A DNA stretch of 64,000 nucleotides from Harmothoe impar (Eukaryota > Annelida > Polychaeta > Phyllodocida > Polynoidae), in the NCBI GenBank assembly GCA_947462335.1, contig OX381715.1, positions 41,702,650-41,766,649 on the forward strand. The letters are read 5' to 3'. A program made the position numbers and the translations under genes. Position 1 is the stretch's first letter. The number at the start of each line of letters is the position of its first letter. Shown piece after piece: positions 1 to 10,435 of this stretch. Below the pieces are notes generated by a model. It made no database searches. It was not told where the DNA came from and worked only from the letters and a program-made list of their open reading frames with translations.

Positions 1-650
1 AAATCTGAGGGCCCGTGCTGGGGGTGGGAGGGGGGCTGGGAGGGGGGCCGGGAGTCTAAGAGCCCCTTTGGGCATTCACATTTTGATGAATCTCAGTAAT
101 GATGAATCTCTGTAATGAGAGCCAATGCATATGACTGCCCCCAGTCTCTCTCAACATCCTTCCCTCCCTCGATTGACTCCTTCCCTTAATGTTCTTCCCT
201 GTTCCCCCCCTAATTTACCTCCCTCTTCACTCTCAACGCTTTTCATTATTCCAAGGCTCTACATTGTCCCTCTGTATTGGTATCATGTGTAGGAAAATGT
301 ACCAGATTACAGCATTTAGATTGTAGTTTTCCAAAATTTCTTCAAATGATTACCAAGAACATTTATCACTAAAAGAGGATTTCCCAAGTCATATAATAGA
401 CACTATAGTCTTAATATGTTTTGTATTAAAAATGCCTGAGGATTTCAAGTTTAGATCATTGAGATTTTCTTGGAGGTCATGCTCCCAAATCCCCACTGCA
501 CTTGAGGTTCGAAATTTCTAAAATGTTGTACAGATGATTATATCAAAGTATTCTTCCTTACAACAGGGATTTCTGAACCCAAGGGCAACACCTTTCATCA
601 ATGTCCTATATTCTAGTGATCGTGATATATTCTTACATGCATCATAAATG
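1..650. other. No gene or repeat recognised
   Basis: The first 60 bases are G-rich (runs of GGGAGG and GGGGGGCTGGGAGG) and could be the edge of a G-rich simple repeat cut by the window. The rest is pyrimidine-rich (130-250) then AT-rich unique-looking sequence. I see no open frame of note, no splice-flanked coding segment and no inverted repeat. Confidence 0.4.
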
Positions 651-727
651 TATATTCCACTGACGTGAATCGCTGTGATTCCGTCATCGGACGAGGTTGA
701 ACCGTGGCTGATTCACGTCAGTGAATA
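651..727. repeat. Short foldback element
   Basis: The left arm (ACTGACGTGAATC at about 658-670) is the reverse complement of the right arm (GATTCACGTCAGT at 710-722), extending outward as TATTC and GAATA with one extra base on the left. The arms enclose about 40 bp. This could be a very short MITE or a foldback relic. No coding content. Confidence 0.55.
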
Positions 728-840
728 CACCAACCCTTTCAGGTGTATCAAACCTGTAGGGGACGTCGTAGTGTTTGGCTTGGCGAGTTACTCACAAGGG
801 TAATAAATGACATATCTATGATCAAGGCCCCATGCAGCCC

Positions 841-1012
841 TTAACCCTTCAGGGAGGGCATGATGCATCAATGCATCGTGCCGACCTTATGGGTTGGAGA
901 TATTCCCAAAGGGTCGGCATGATGCACCAATGTAGCACCGACAAGTTGCTCGCCAGGGCTGCATTGGTGCATCTTAATGACAAATGTCATATTTTAGGAT
1001 CATGAGTCCTGT
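841..1012. mobile_element. TH element copy, B-to-A orientation, partial
   Basis: Begins at TTAACCCTTCAGG. It keeps the central GGGTCGGCATGATGCACC block, one hairpin half (TTGCTCGCCAGGGCTGCAT) and the end-A marker GACAAATGTCAT on the right. The left half is internally deleted and the right tip is decayed. Confidence 0.8.
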
Positions 1013-1509
1013 CATAGCTCCAGTCTTGACATTTGAGTTTTTGAATTTTAAATGATTATGTTAAAAATGTTATGGGTCAGTATACCCAATAAAGAGGGAG
1101 CCTAAGTAAATAGACACATAGTCGAGGATTTATGAGGTCTGCCATAGTCTAGTTGGTTTTAGGGACAGGATAACTTTGACAGCCGTATGTCACTGTCAGG
1201 CCCTACCTACAGTTAAACAGGTGCACTTTAACCGATAGTTAAGGTTATGCAGGCATCTCATGCTTCCTGAGAGGGGTGTATTTTACACTCTAAGAACAGT
1301 GTGTTGTGGGAACATGCTTAAAGAGTAACACACATCAATTTGCAACACACTTTGAGATTTTACACACTTATGAATTGTAACACACTTTTTGTCAACTCAC
1401 TTACCTGCTTACACACTTGTGGTCAGAGAGGTGGGTCTCACATACAAAAAGGGGCAGCAGCAGTAAAGGTCTATTATGTACCTATGCTACATTCTTACAG
1501 CCATATAGT

Positions 1510-1600
1510 AGCTGTCGCAGTGGCTCAGTGAGCAAGTCTTTGGACTGAGAACTTAAAGATCCCAAGCTCGATTACCAATGGGGCTGACTATCAAATGGAA
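1510..1600 (+). repeat. tRNA-derived SINE-like segment
   Basis: TGGCTCAGTGAGCAAG resembles a tRNA A box. About 45 bp downstream, AGCTCGATTACC resembles a degenerate B box. This A/B spacing is that of a tRNA-type RNA polymerase III promoter. There is no cloverleaf, so I call it a SINE head rather than a tRNA gene. Confidence 0.5.
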
Positions 1601-1624
1601 ATATTTATTTTCTACAAAGGACCA

Positions 1625-1715
1625 TAATATTTCAGCCCCTCCCCCTCAAGAAGGGTCAAAATTCCTTTCCCCCTCGGGAGGGGTTGAACTGTTTTATAAC
1701 CCCCTCCCCAACCAA
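1625..1715. repeat. C-rich repeat fragment
   Basis: CCCCTCCCCCTCAAGAAGGGTCAAAATT and similar runs resemble in composition the C/G-rich interiors of the elements at 27.0-27.2 kb and 62.2 kb (TTTGGTCCCCCCCTCA). Probably an old fragment of that class. Confidence 0.3.
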
Positions 1716-1910
1716 TCCCCTCTACTACAATGAAAGATATAACACCCATTTAATAGGGGTTAATTTGCAATGAGATACATACAAAAACTGTATTATTTGA
1801 ATCTCATTGAATGAGCAAACTCACTCAATCCATATTGGAAATAGATGGGAAGTTTTTTCTCTTCAACTATACACACATGTTCTTTGCGTAAACCAAATAA
1901 CCATCACATG

Positions 1911-2324
1911 TGTAGTGGTTCGGGATCTCAGAAAAGAGAACAAGAACGTCAGTTTCCAAGTGCGAAGCAGAATGAGGTTTATTCAATGTTTCCCTGTACA
2001 ATGAGTCTAAGTCTTAACCCGAAGGATGAGACGGAGCAATACTGCTGGTTCAATCGTTCAATTGGGTAGGGTAATGCTGGGAGTCAGCAGGGCCTGCACT
2101 GAGTGGCGACTATGCGAGGAGGGGAGGTTTATATACCCACTTTGGATGTGAAATCAACATGATCACGTGATGGCTGGCTCCCGCCTGAAACGTGGTGCGC
2201 AGTACCTGAGAGAGGACAGTCGCCCCCTCCGGGATACCGCCCACACTAACGCCAGGCGGGAACAACCCTAACTAACCTTCCTCGGTCGCCTGGATGGAAA
2301 TAATTATAGTAGTAAACCCCTACA
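1911..2324 (-). mobile_element. Solo LTR, minus strand
   Basis: The segment begins TGTAGTGG and ends CCCCTACA, i.e. 5'-TG...CA-3', and is flanked on both sides by CATG as a candidate 4-bp target duplication. Read on the minus strand it has a TATA box (TATATAAA, complement of 2128-2135) and, about 145 bp further on, an AATAAA polyadenylation signal (complement of 1978-1983). That is the U3-R-U5 order of an LTR. No internal retrotransposon sequence adjoins it, so it looks like a solo LTR left by recombination. The superfamily cannot be told from the LTR alone. Confidence 0.6.
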
Positions 2325-2639
2325 CATGTAAGACCTTATTAGAGGTTCTGCAAGGCTGTAAAAGCAGGGCTTATTAATAGCTGATTAACTATTGTCTTTA
2401 TAATAGATATCAAGCCCTGCAAATTATGTTATTACTAGTCAGTGCATTGGCATCCCTAAATAAGGGCGGTCTTTGTATTGTCTAAGAACAACTGCATGTC
2501 ATAACATATTAACACCTAAGGGTAAGTTATATAGCTTACTGGTAACTGGTAAGAAGTTGTGTGATCTTTGAGATTACTTTGTGTTTCCTCACTGTTGTGT
2601 GTTGTGGTACCTATTTGAGGGGGGAATACACCATGATTG

Positions 2640-2790
2640 TACAAGGAGATTTGGTAGCCTAGTGAGCAAGTTGCTGGACAAGTGTGTGAGAGGTCCTGGG
2701 TTCGATCCCCAGAGAAGACCTGGCACCAAATCTTCCGAAGTGAAACAAGTTGTCCTCACAGGAGTGGCATCTGTAAGTGTTGGTAGACAG
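2640..2790 (+). repeat. tRNA-derived SINE-like segment
   Basis: GGTAGCCTAGTGAGCAAG (A-box-like) is followed about 45 bp later by GGTTCGATCCCC, an excellent B box (about 2699-2710). The segment continues into non-tRNA sequence (GACCTGGCACCAAATC and on), as a SINE body does. It lies within the 1284-3569 interval. Confidence 0.6.
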
Positions 2791-3569
2791 ACTGCAGTGA
2801 ACCTTCAGTGTCCTGGTCTCCCATGAGACTTGCACCGATCCGCTTCAACCAGTAGAACCATAATACACTTGCGACTGGTAGAGAGATAGCAGATATCAGT
2901 GTTGACGAAGGTGGTCCTAGCCGGGAGGGGAAAAGGCTACAATGGGCCACTTGAGACTCTGAGAAAAGGTTGTGAGAGCAGCCATCCCACGCTATCTGAC
3001 GGTGGTACGGTCATAGCACATTGCGCCACAGTCACCAGTTGGTTATCAGGTGTGTCAGTTTCGCCAGGGTCACGGGCTAGGATGTGTTCACAGTGGTTGA
3101 CTCTGATTTGTTCTGTCAATACAAAATCAGTTTTGATATAATACTTCTATTCCCACTTTTCTGTATATTGTGAGCGGTTCAATAAACACTTTTCCTAGAT
3201 ATAAGAAGCATTTAAAAGTGATACACACAGTATATGCACAGTATGAACATGAATAGCCCTGACAACAAATTAAATAAATCTATACTAATTTAACTTTTAA
3301 CCCATATAGAAAGTACCTACATGGATAGGACTCATGTGCTAGCATCTAGACAACTCAGCCACGGCACCTGACATACTCTGTGAGGTGTAGAACAGCTATT
3401 TTAACCCCCACTTCCTCAATACCATGGCTTTGTACACTAACACACTTTTTAGATTCAACACACTTTTGCCAAAAGTGTGTAGTGTGTTAAAAAAAATTGT
3501 GTGTTAAAAGTGGCTTCAGAAAAGTGTGTTGAAAAGTGTGTAAACGTAACACACTGTTTTTAGAGTGTA

Positions 3570-4190
3570 CAGGTCAGTATCTAGCACTCCTAAAGAAGTC
3601 GTTCTTTCTTATTCCCTTTTCTCAAAAATGGTGGAACTTTGGAAATTCAATTGTGCAATTTCATCAAAGAATATGCGAATAGTGGCGTGATTTGTGAAAA
3701 AGAAACTGTAAAACTATTATTCAAAGTTGCAAGTTGCTACTCATCTCTTTTTCCAAACAGCATATGAGCGGCATAGGAGTCTCTGAGGGTTATTAGAGGG
3801 ACCCTAGTTTCGGGATAGTTTGCTATCCTCGTTTTCATGTAATGGAATGATAATGAAACATAAACGTTCTATTTTATGTTAGGGTGTGGGCTCAAGTAAA
3901 CACTGAATCCTGGCTCTTATAACTTGAATTCATAATCGTCTGTCTTTTATAAGCACGGGGCTACAGTGATATTAAAATCTTTGAGCATGCAGGTTATTTT
4001 GCGAGGCGTTGTAAGTTGACTGAATATTATTGGATCTGATTGCTTGACCTTGTGACAATGACACCGTGAAGTGCATTACCCTTGATCTGGTCAACATCTC
4101 GTTGATGTTTTCTTTTCGACAACATACTCACCTCAATGTGTCACATCTAGCAGATCTATCACCTAGGTCATGGTCCAGTTACCAACCAGG
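3570..4190. other. No feature recognised
   Basis: AT-rich sequence with no coding-like frame, no strong inverted repeat and no TH-element piece. Confidence 0.4.
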
Positions 4191-4360
4191 TTAACCCTTT
4201 AACACTTAACACATGTCGCTAAAATCATCATGATGCACCAAAACAGGTCTGACGAGTAACCCATTAGTGCTGCATTGGTGCATCATGCCGACCCTTCCGG
4301 CGTGCATCAAAACCATAGGGCTGGCATGATGCTTGAATGCGAGTTGCTTGCTACCGTTTG
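4191..4360. mobile_element. TH element copy, A end left, partial
   Basis: Starts TTAACCCTTTAAC and carries the end-A marker TGTCGCTAAAAT. Then come GCATGATGC-type blocks and GCTGCATTGGTGCATCATGC. The right end is lost after ATGCTTGAATGCGAG. Confidence 0.8.
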
Positions 4361-4969
4361 TACAAATCCGCCACTATAGCGCAAGTGCAACGTATAGTTG
4401 TAAGCAGGTAAGAACTGGGAAGTTGAAGGTAACCTGCAATTAATTTCCCTCTCTTTAGATTTGGAACAGTTGTTGTTGGTTTTCGGTTACCAAAAACGGG
4501 AATTAGTGTTGTACTGATCTAGGTGAGTGAAGACTAAGCCAAAGCTGAATACACTGTAAAGCATACAGTCTATAGCTGGGGCTCCACTAACTGATGTTCT
4601 GGTCCATTCTCACGAAAGTAAATCTGTCAGATCATGGTAACATGGATGATCTAATATTACGGTTTGTTTATATTTGCATTTCTTTTTCACATCTGTTTCG
4701 GTACGATTTGTGAGAATAACTGCGACGTGACACCGGAATCGGGTCGTGGAGCTTTAATATCTACAACTAGTTGTATGATGCAGCAATGCCAATTTACCAG
4801 CTAGTGCTTTATTCATGGATCATGACGGTAACGGTTGACTATATATATGCTGCTCTATACTCTAGTATGACTAAAATCAAGATAAGTACACCACCATAAA
4901 GGTTTGTTTAAAGTGCCATAGAGCTCATAGCGTTCGATATCACCGCACCCGGATGCTTATAGCATTGCG

Positions 4970-5076
4970 GTTTAAATGCATTTATTGTAATGTAGCTTTA
5001 TTTAGTTTTTACAGCGTCATTATAGAATGTAGATGTCAGTCTTTTGTTTATATTTTTCTACTTTCAATAGCCTTTT
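4970..5076. repeat. Left flank of a duplicated block (copy 1)
   Basis: This AT-rich stretch, including TTTCTACTTTCAATAGCCTT, recurs with about 20-25% divergence at 6145-6237. In both places it directly precedes a TH copy. The two sites therefore descend from one duplicated block, or the stretch belongs to a longer element with TH at its edge. Confidence 0.6.
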
Positions 5077-5393
5077 ACTCTTTGAGGATGGCATAATGTA
5101 TTAATGCATCAAACCCTTTGTCGTTGTGATGCATGAAGCCCTGGTTAGTAGCTCACCAGTGCTGCGTATACATTCAAGCATCATGCCAACCCTATGGGGT
5201 CGAGACACTCCCATAGGATTGGCAAGATGAAACAATACAGCACCGGTGAGTTACTCGCCAGGGCTACATTGGTGCATTATGCATCAAACCCTTTGTTTTC
5301 ATGATGTACGAATGCAACTCTGGCGAGTACCATGGGGCATCACGATGCATCACGATGTCACTTTTTAGCGACATGCCGCCCTTAAAGGGTTAA
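5077..5393. mobile_element. TH element copy, B-to-A, with extra internal unit
   Basis: Starts TTTTACTCTTTGAGGATGGCATAATG (end B) and ends GCGACATGCCGCCCTTAAAGGGTTAA (end A). It is longer than usual, about 315 bp, because the ATGCATCAAACCCTTTG block occurs twice (about 5108 and 5280). Confidence 0.8.
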
Positions 5394-5499
5394 AGGAGCC
5401 AGCACAGTAATCTTACTGTCACATGCAGAAACCTCCATGATTGGTTCGCCAGTAGTTAATTGAAATTTGGGAATGTGATAGACAAAGCCAACCAGTGAG

Positions 5500-5800
5500 G
5501 GATTGAAGAAAACAATTCTTGAAAGAAATATGACCAGAGGTCTTCCCTCCCACTGGGACCAGTCACCACATTACTCTGAGCCCCCCAAAACATTACAAAT
5601 ATGGGTTTGCAGTTGGAGTTATGTGACTCACTCAGCCCTGGATGCCTCAGGGAGTCACCTGGCTCACTTAAGGGAGTCACATATCTCCCTGACTCACCTA
5701 ATTGACTCACTTAGCTCCAATAGGAGAGCCACAAACAGGGTGTCATTCTGGAGGCAGCCGGCACTGCCTTTTGACGCTATTTATCCCTGTGTTGGGTGAT
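5500..5800 (+). repeat. Dispersed GGGAGTCACC repeat, copy 1
   Basis: Contains repeated GGGAGTCACCT / GGGAGTCACAT motifs and ends with TCATTCTGGAGG...CTTTTGACGCTATTT. The same order recurs at 36650-36842. Two copies in one window indicate a dispersed repeat. Class unknown and no coding capacity recognised. Confidence 0.55.
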
Positions 5801-6144
5801 GCAAATATGGTATTAGTTATAACCCTGGGTCATCAATTTCCGTTCGTTAAATTCGAGCTCCAGTCGTTCAACCTACTACTCGCTGTCACGTTACCCTTCC
5901 CTACAGGCGTCTTCCCTTTCTGAGCATATGGTGGCAATCCCTTTGCATCTGATAAACGTTCTAATAATGTTACTGAAACAAATAATATGCACTACTTCTA
6001 AGGAGGCCCAAATAAGGTCAATTCAGTCATTCAACCGCCTAAACCTATTTGAAACAGCATAGATTCAATGATTTATGACCACTAGTCTTTCACAGCTACA
6101 TAAAAGGCATTTATTCCGTTTTATTCTGGCATGCATTAGGGTCC

Positions 6145-6237
6145 AAATGCATTAATTATAATGTAGGTTTATAAAGTGTTTACAACTAATTTAAATATCA
6201 GTTTTTTGTTTGTATATTTCTACTTTCAATAGCCTTT
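6145..6237. repeat. Left flank of a duplicated block (copy 2)
   Basis: Counterpart of 4970-5076, sharing TATTTCTACTTTCAATAGCC immediately before a TH copy. Confidence 0.6.
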
Positions 6238-6471
6238 TACCCTTTGAGGAAGGCATAATGTATTATTCGTCATGATGCATTAATGCAGCCCTGGCGAGTA
6301 ACTTGCCAGTACTACATTCAAGCATCATGCCAACCATATGGGGTTGAGACAGGCCCGTAAGGTCAGCATGATGCACCAATGCAGGAGTGGTGACTTACTT
6401 GTCAGTGCTGCAAGGGTGCATCATGACGGCAAATGTCATCTTCTAGTTACATGCCGTCCTTAAAGGGATAA
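6238..6471. mobile_element. TH element copy, B-to-A, near full length
   Basis: Left TACCCTTTGAGGAAGGCATAATG (end B). Both hairpin positions and the central AAGGTCAGCATGATGCACC are present. Right end A is AAATGTCATCTTCTAG...CCGTCCTTAAAGGG. Confidence 0.85.
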
Positions 6472-6562
6472 CGTTAATTGATGCCGGTCTGGCACGGGAT
6501 GAATGTGATGTGGGTTACTGCATCTACTGCTGCCCTACATTGTACACAATAGTGGATGGACT

Positions 6563-6813
6563 AGCCCTTTAAGGACCACATGTCGATAAAAGATGACATA
6601 ATTTATGTAAGCATGCACACATGCAGCCCCGGGGAGTAACTTGCAGGTGGTGCAATGGTGCATCATGCAGACTCTTCAGGAGTGTCTCAACCCTGTAGGG
6701 TCATCATGATGTATGAATGCAGACCTGACAAGTTACTCACCAAGGCTGCATTCATGCATCATGACGACCAAGGGCATGATATGTTAAGGCATTTTGCCGT
6801 CCTTAAAGGGTTA
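6563..6813. mobile_element. TH element copy, A-to-B, near full length
   Basis: Left AGCCCTTTAAGGACCACATGTCGATAAAAG (end A) and right GACCAAGGGCATGATATGTTAAGGC...CCGTCCTTAAAGGGTTA (end B). About 250 bp with both hairpin positions. Confidence 0.85.
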
Positions 6814-7247
6814 GATACAGGTCACCACCATAACCTACGAGTGCAAGCACCTAGAGCAGAGAGAGCCTTCGTTTATCACACTACCGTTTGCCACTCCTAG
6901 ATATCTGTTGTTTTTCTGTTTCAACGTCTAATGTTATTCATAGTCGCTTGAGATCTAATCCCATGGTTTTTACCCGGATCCTGGATCGTATAGATATAAT
7001 TGGCATAGTAGAAGTATTGATGCTGATGATATAAGTATCCATCCGGCTAGAGTTGTACCAGACATAGACAAAGTTCATGAGTTTAAATCGGTTGACTGAG
7101 TTATCTGAACTGAATACAATGTGAAGGTACATGCCCAGTGACATATCTTAGTCATAAAGTATGACTGCCCTACAGATTATACAGCATTATGTGTATTAGG
7201 TGTAGATAGTGATGGCATAACCGAGAGCATACATGATAATAATACAT
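6814..7247. other. No feature recognised
   Basis: Unique-looking AT-rich sequence between a TH copy and the CACTGTAA element. No coding evidence. Confidence 0.35.
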
Positions 7248-7808
7248 TACACTGTAAAAAATTCGTGAACAGCAAAATTTGCTGTAAATGTACAGTACTT
7301 TAGCTTTATAGAATGATACAGCAAATTTTGCTGTACATGTACAATTCTGTTGCTGTAGATGCAGATTAGGGTAGTGACTTGCAGATCCACAGCACTTTTC
7401 CCTGTAATATTTACATGAGAAGTCATGGGATCGATCTAGCCACCTCTCATTAGGGTATATTAGCAACAAGGCTGTAGCTAATTCAATACAGACATGGCAG
7501 AGGTAGCTTATATCCCAGTATGACCATTTGTAACACCGGCTCGGTGGCACAACGGATCAGGGCCTATCTCCAACATCACAGGTTGTGAGTTTAATCCTTG
7601 GTCGAGCTACTTAAATATCACCAGCACTGGGAGGCGAACCCAGGACCTTCAGACTATGATTTATAATCAATTTTGCTGTCCTTGTACAGTACATGGTGCT
7701 ATAAATATACACAAGCTCACTTGCTGTGGGTTTACAGCAAAATCTAGTGGAACCAAAGTTGCCTGCAATATTTGCTGTACAGGAACAGTACTTACTTCTT
7801 ACAGTGTA
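7248..7808. mobile_element. TACACTGTAA-type MITE with an embedded tRNA-like segment
   Basis: Left end TACACTGTAAAAAA and right end TTACAGTGTA are inverted over 10 bp. TA at both outer edges fits a TA duplication. Next to the left end it has paired CAGCAAAATTTGCTGTA-like palindromes, and TTTGCTGTACAGGAACAG near the right. The same termini occur at 30212 and 50485. A tRNA-like segment sits inside at 7537-7610. Confidence 0.65.
7537..7612 (+). repeat. tRNA-like / SINE-like segment
   Basis: GGCTCGGTGGCACAACGGATC resembles an A box and TTGTGAGTTTAATCC a weak B box about 45 bp later. GGAGGCGAACCC follows. Probably a decayed SINE inserted in the surrounding MITE. Confidence 0.4.
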
Positions 7809-7870
7809 GTTCTACTAGTACAATTATCCGATTATATGGCAGCCAAGTGTAATTGGGGAGTAAGTGTAGC

Positions 7871-8038
7871 TTAACCGCATAGTGCTTTAATGTGATATGA
7901 CCTTTGTCGTGGTGATGCATGAATGCGGCCCCGGCAGGCCTACTTGCCAGGGCTGCATCTACTTTAACTCGGCAAGCCTGCATTTGTGACTTATGATGAG
8001 AAAGGACATGGTACACTAAAGCCCTATGTCACCCTTAA
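7871..8038. mobile_element. TH element copy, degenerate, abuts the next copy
   Basis: Left TTAACCGCATAGTGCTTTAATG (end B). Keeps TTTGTCGTGGTGATGCATGAATGC. Right end runs into CACCCTTAAC, sharing its TTAA (8035-8038) with the next copy. Confidence 0.7.
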
Positions 8039-8200
8039 CATAAAGAACGTTATGATACTTTAATGCATCATTCCCTTGGTCGGCATGATGCATGAATGCA
8101 GCCCTGATGATGCATTCAAGCATTATGCTGACCCTACAAGGCTGATACTCACCGGGGCCACGTTTGATTAGTGCAAATGACTTGCCGTCCTTAGGGTTAA
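8035..8200. mobile_element. TH element copy, partial, abuts the previous copy
   Basis: Left TTAACATAAAGAACG...CTTTAATGCATCAT (end B), then TTGGTCGGCATGATGCATGAATGC. Right end A is decayed, ending CTTGCCGTCCTTAGGGTTAA. Confidence 0.75.
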
Positions 8201-8318
8201 AGGGTAAATAGTTGTTGTGGAGACAACCTGATTTATTGTCCTGCCTATTAGACCGCCCTGATTATATGTCTGAAGTATCATAACGTGCCATCTACTGCAT
8301 GTCTAACAATATACATCC

Positions 8319-8519
8319 TTAATTCTGTAAGGACAGCCTGTCGCTAAAGCATTTGTCATCATGATGCACTGACGCAGCCCTGGCGAGTAACTCACCAGGG
8401 CTGCATTGACACAACACTTGAATGCAACACTGGTCAGTTACTCGCCAGGGCTGCAATTATGCGTCATGCTGACCAAATGCATGATGCATTGAAGCATCAT
8501 GCCACCCTTGAAGCGTTAA
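8319..8519. mobile_element. TH element copy, A-to-B, full with clear hairpin
   Basis: Bounded by TTAA at 8319-8322 and 8516-8519. Left end A has TGTCGCTAAAGCATTTGTC. The first hairpin (GCAGCCCTGGCGAGTAACTC then ACCAGGGCTGC) is almost perfect. About 200 bp. Confidence 0.85.
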
Positions 8520-8645
8520 TGGCACGTAAACCTCTAAAAGTGGGTTAAGTGGTGGTAATTAGCATCACTGACTGATACTATTTATGTCTATGTTACCCTG
8601 TATAAAACAAGACTGACTGCTTCTGGGCATGGGGAAGGGAGGGAC

Positions 8646-8770
8646 GGGAGAGACGAGAGAGAGAGAGACGGAGGGAGAGAGAGAAGGAGAAGGATCTAGC
8701 GACAGAGAGACAGACATACAGACACAGAGACAGGCAGGGACAAACAGAGACAGAGACAGAAAGAGATATC
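8646..8770 (+). repeat. GA-rich simple repeat
   Basis: Imperfect (GA)n and GACA-type tract, purine-rich on the + strand, running from GAGACGAGAGAGAGAG into AGACAGACATACAGACACAG. Confidence 0.7.
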
Positions 8771-8789
8771 AGGCCAGAGAAAAATAATA

Positions 8790-9213
8790 TTTTCAGTTGT
8801 GTACCTCTCTGCTCATTTCAGGCGCTACACAGTGGTTGGCTGGTACTTTCATGCATAAAGATAAACAAAACAATAAGATGAAATAAAATGAATATCGATC
8901 CAGATTCCCATGACTTTCTTCCCATGTTACCTGACACATTTTGGCCTCACCCCAGAGAGAACATCACCCGTGTAATCAGGTATATAGGGACTGGGGCAGA
9001 CATGGAGTGTATACACTATAAATGACTCCCTCCATGCCGGCTGTTGATGGGAATGGTGATGGAATAGGACAAGGTCATCCAATGTCATGTCAATGTCATG
9101 TCAAGGTTAAATGCTGGTGTCATGTCAGAGAGACAGACGGGGATATATAGCCGTATAATGAGGGCGGGCTGTGGGGGGGTCTACTGGCGTCAGGCAGGGA
9201 TGGCACATACAGT
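8790..9213. other. No gene; short repeated motif
   Basis: The only structure seen is a direct repetition of AATGTCATGTC (about 9081-9105) with a further GTGTCATGTC at about 9117. No coding or transposon evidence. Confidence 0.35.
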
Positions 9214-9430
9214 TAGGGTAGATTCACTATGAGTCGGACACATACCCTGAGACAGACACTGATATCTCTATGAACTTATGTATGTTAAGACTTGTATTGG
9301 TGATTTATTGCCAAAAATGACGCTTCAACTTTATCATAATCCACAAGTCAATAGGGTAGAATGCTTGAATGAGCCCGAATTCAAGTGTTCATCTCAAGGT
9401 ATGTGTCCAACTCAAAGTGAATCTACCCTA
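9214..9430. mobile_element. 217-bp MITE with long inverted ends
   Basis: Left arm TAGGGTAGATTCACT...GGACACATACC (9214-9249) matches the reverse complement of the right arm (about 9395-9430) with roughly three mismatches over 36 bp. TA at both edges suggests a TA duplication. The interior also contains TAGGGTAGAATGCTTGAATG. No coding potential. Confidence 0.7.
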
Positions 9431-9495
9431 TATACTATGAAATATTCCTCCCATAAAAAGGGAAACACTAATATTAATTGGATGCAAATCTTTTT

Positions 9496-9678
9496 ATAAC
9501 CCTTTAAGGGCCACATAGTGCAGTATCTGTCGTCGCAGTGCATGAATGAAACCCAGGCAGGTAACTCACCAGGATTGTGTTAATGCATCATGGGAACCCT
9601 TTTGACCCATCCCTGCGGTCGGCATAGTGCATAAGTGAAGTCCCGGCGAGTTACTCCTGAAGGCTGTGGTACTGCTGG
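9496..9678. mobile_element. TH element copy, end B left, right end lost
   Basis: Starts ATAACCCTTTAAGGGCCACATAGTGC. Keeps GTCGTCGCAGTGCATGAATG, a central GGTCGGCATAGTGCAT and CCGGCGAGTTACTCC, then breaks off. Confidence 0.75.
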
Positions 9679-10435
9679 ATAAAGTGCCTCATGTATATTA
9701 TGGCGCATGATCTCGAGAGGAAAAGGCCCGGGAAGCTTAATAAACGTTAAATCGTATGTGTGCTTGCATAGCTTTTAGTTTGGGTATTGCATTAAGGCTA
9801 AAGGGGTACAAGGCGTACAGGTCTTTCTGCATATTTTTAATGAAGTAAATGGTATTGTTTGTAAGGAGACTTTAGGAATTGTAGTCCTGCTCTAAATGCG
9901 ATGGGCAATATCTAGACTGGTGTCCAAATGTGGGCGTGTCCTCGCTTTGTCCTTTTTGTGCATTTACAAAACACAATCTCTGTCTTCTCAGATGGCTTTT
10001 GACTTCTTTCTACTCATATAGAGGGAAAAAGTGGAAGCTCCCACGGGAAATGGTAGTAGTGAATGCGATCCAGCCTAAACACATTAAATGAATAGGTAAT
10101 GGTCCTTAGGATAACGCTGGCATTTTGGTTTGGCACCAATCTCACAACGTGAAATAATCCCAAGGAATTATGATGAGCATTTTATATTAAGAAAGGCCGC
10201 CATGGGAATACAACTCGACAGTCCCAATGAGCACTGTTAACCATTTTGACAGACGTTTGCACCAATATGGCCTTTCCCCTGTTTCTTTTAAAATGTTTTA
10301 ATAAAGGTATACAGTTATTATCTTAAAGAAGGTCTTTTTGGGGTTATTCCTTTCTTTCTAGACTAAAGTGTAATGGCGTCTTGTACTCTGATCACAACCC
10401 AGTCAGCATTGGTTACTGGAGCGCATACAGGTCTA
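9679..10435. other. No feature recognised
   Basis: Unique-looking non-coding sequence. No inverted repeat, TH piece or plausible exon seen. Confidence 0.35.

Larger units (their letters stand above)
1284..3569. mobile_element. 2.3-kb interval bounded by TA-CACTC inverted repeats
   Basis: Bases 1284-1305 (TACACTCTAAG then AACAGTGTGTT) match the reverse complement of 3548-3569 over 22 bp with one mismatch. TA at each outer edge fits a TA target duplication. Both subterminal regions repeat AACACACTTTT-like motifs (1335-1400 and 3440-3545). The interior has no transposase frame and holds two SINE-like segments and a solo LTR. It is either one non-autonomous DNA transposon with later insertions, or two short MITEs of one family: the right-hand segment 3431-3570 also has its own 8-bp TGTACACT inverted ends. 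Confidence 0.55.

Noticed and set aside
2699..2710. GGTTCGATCCCC B box as a true tRNA gene
   Set aside because: A box and B box are present, but I cannot fold a cloverleaf and the sequence runs on into non-tRNA DNA. Better explained as a SINE.
7170..7550. 126-aa minus frame
   Set aside because: Mostly reads through the TACACTGTAA MITE and its palindromes. Cysteine/tyrosine-rich chance frame.
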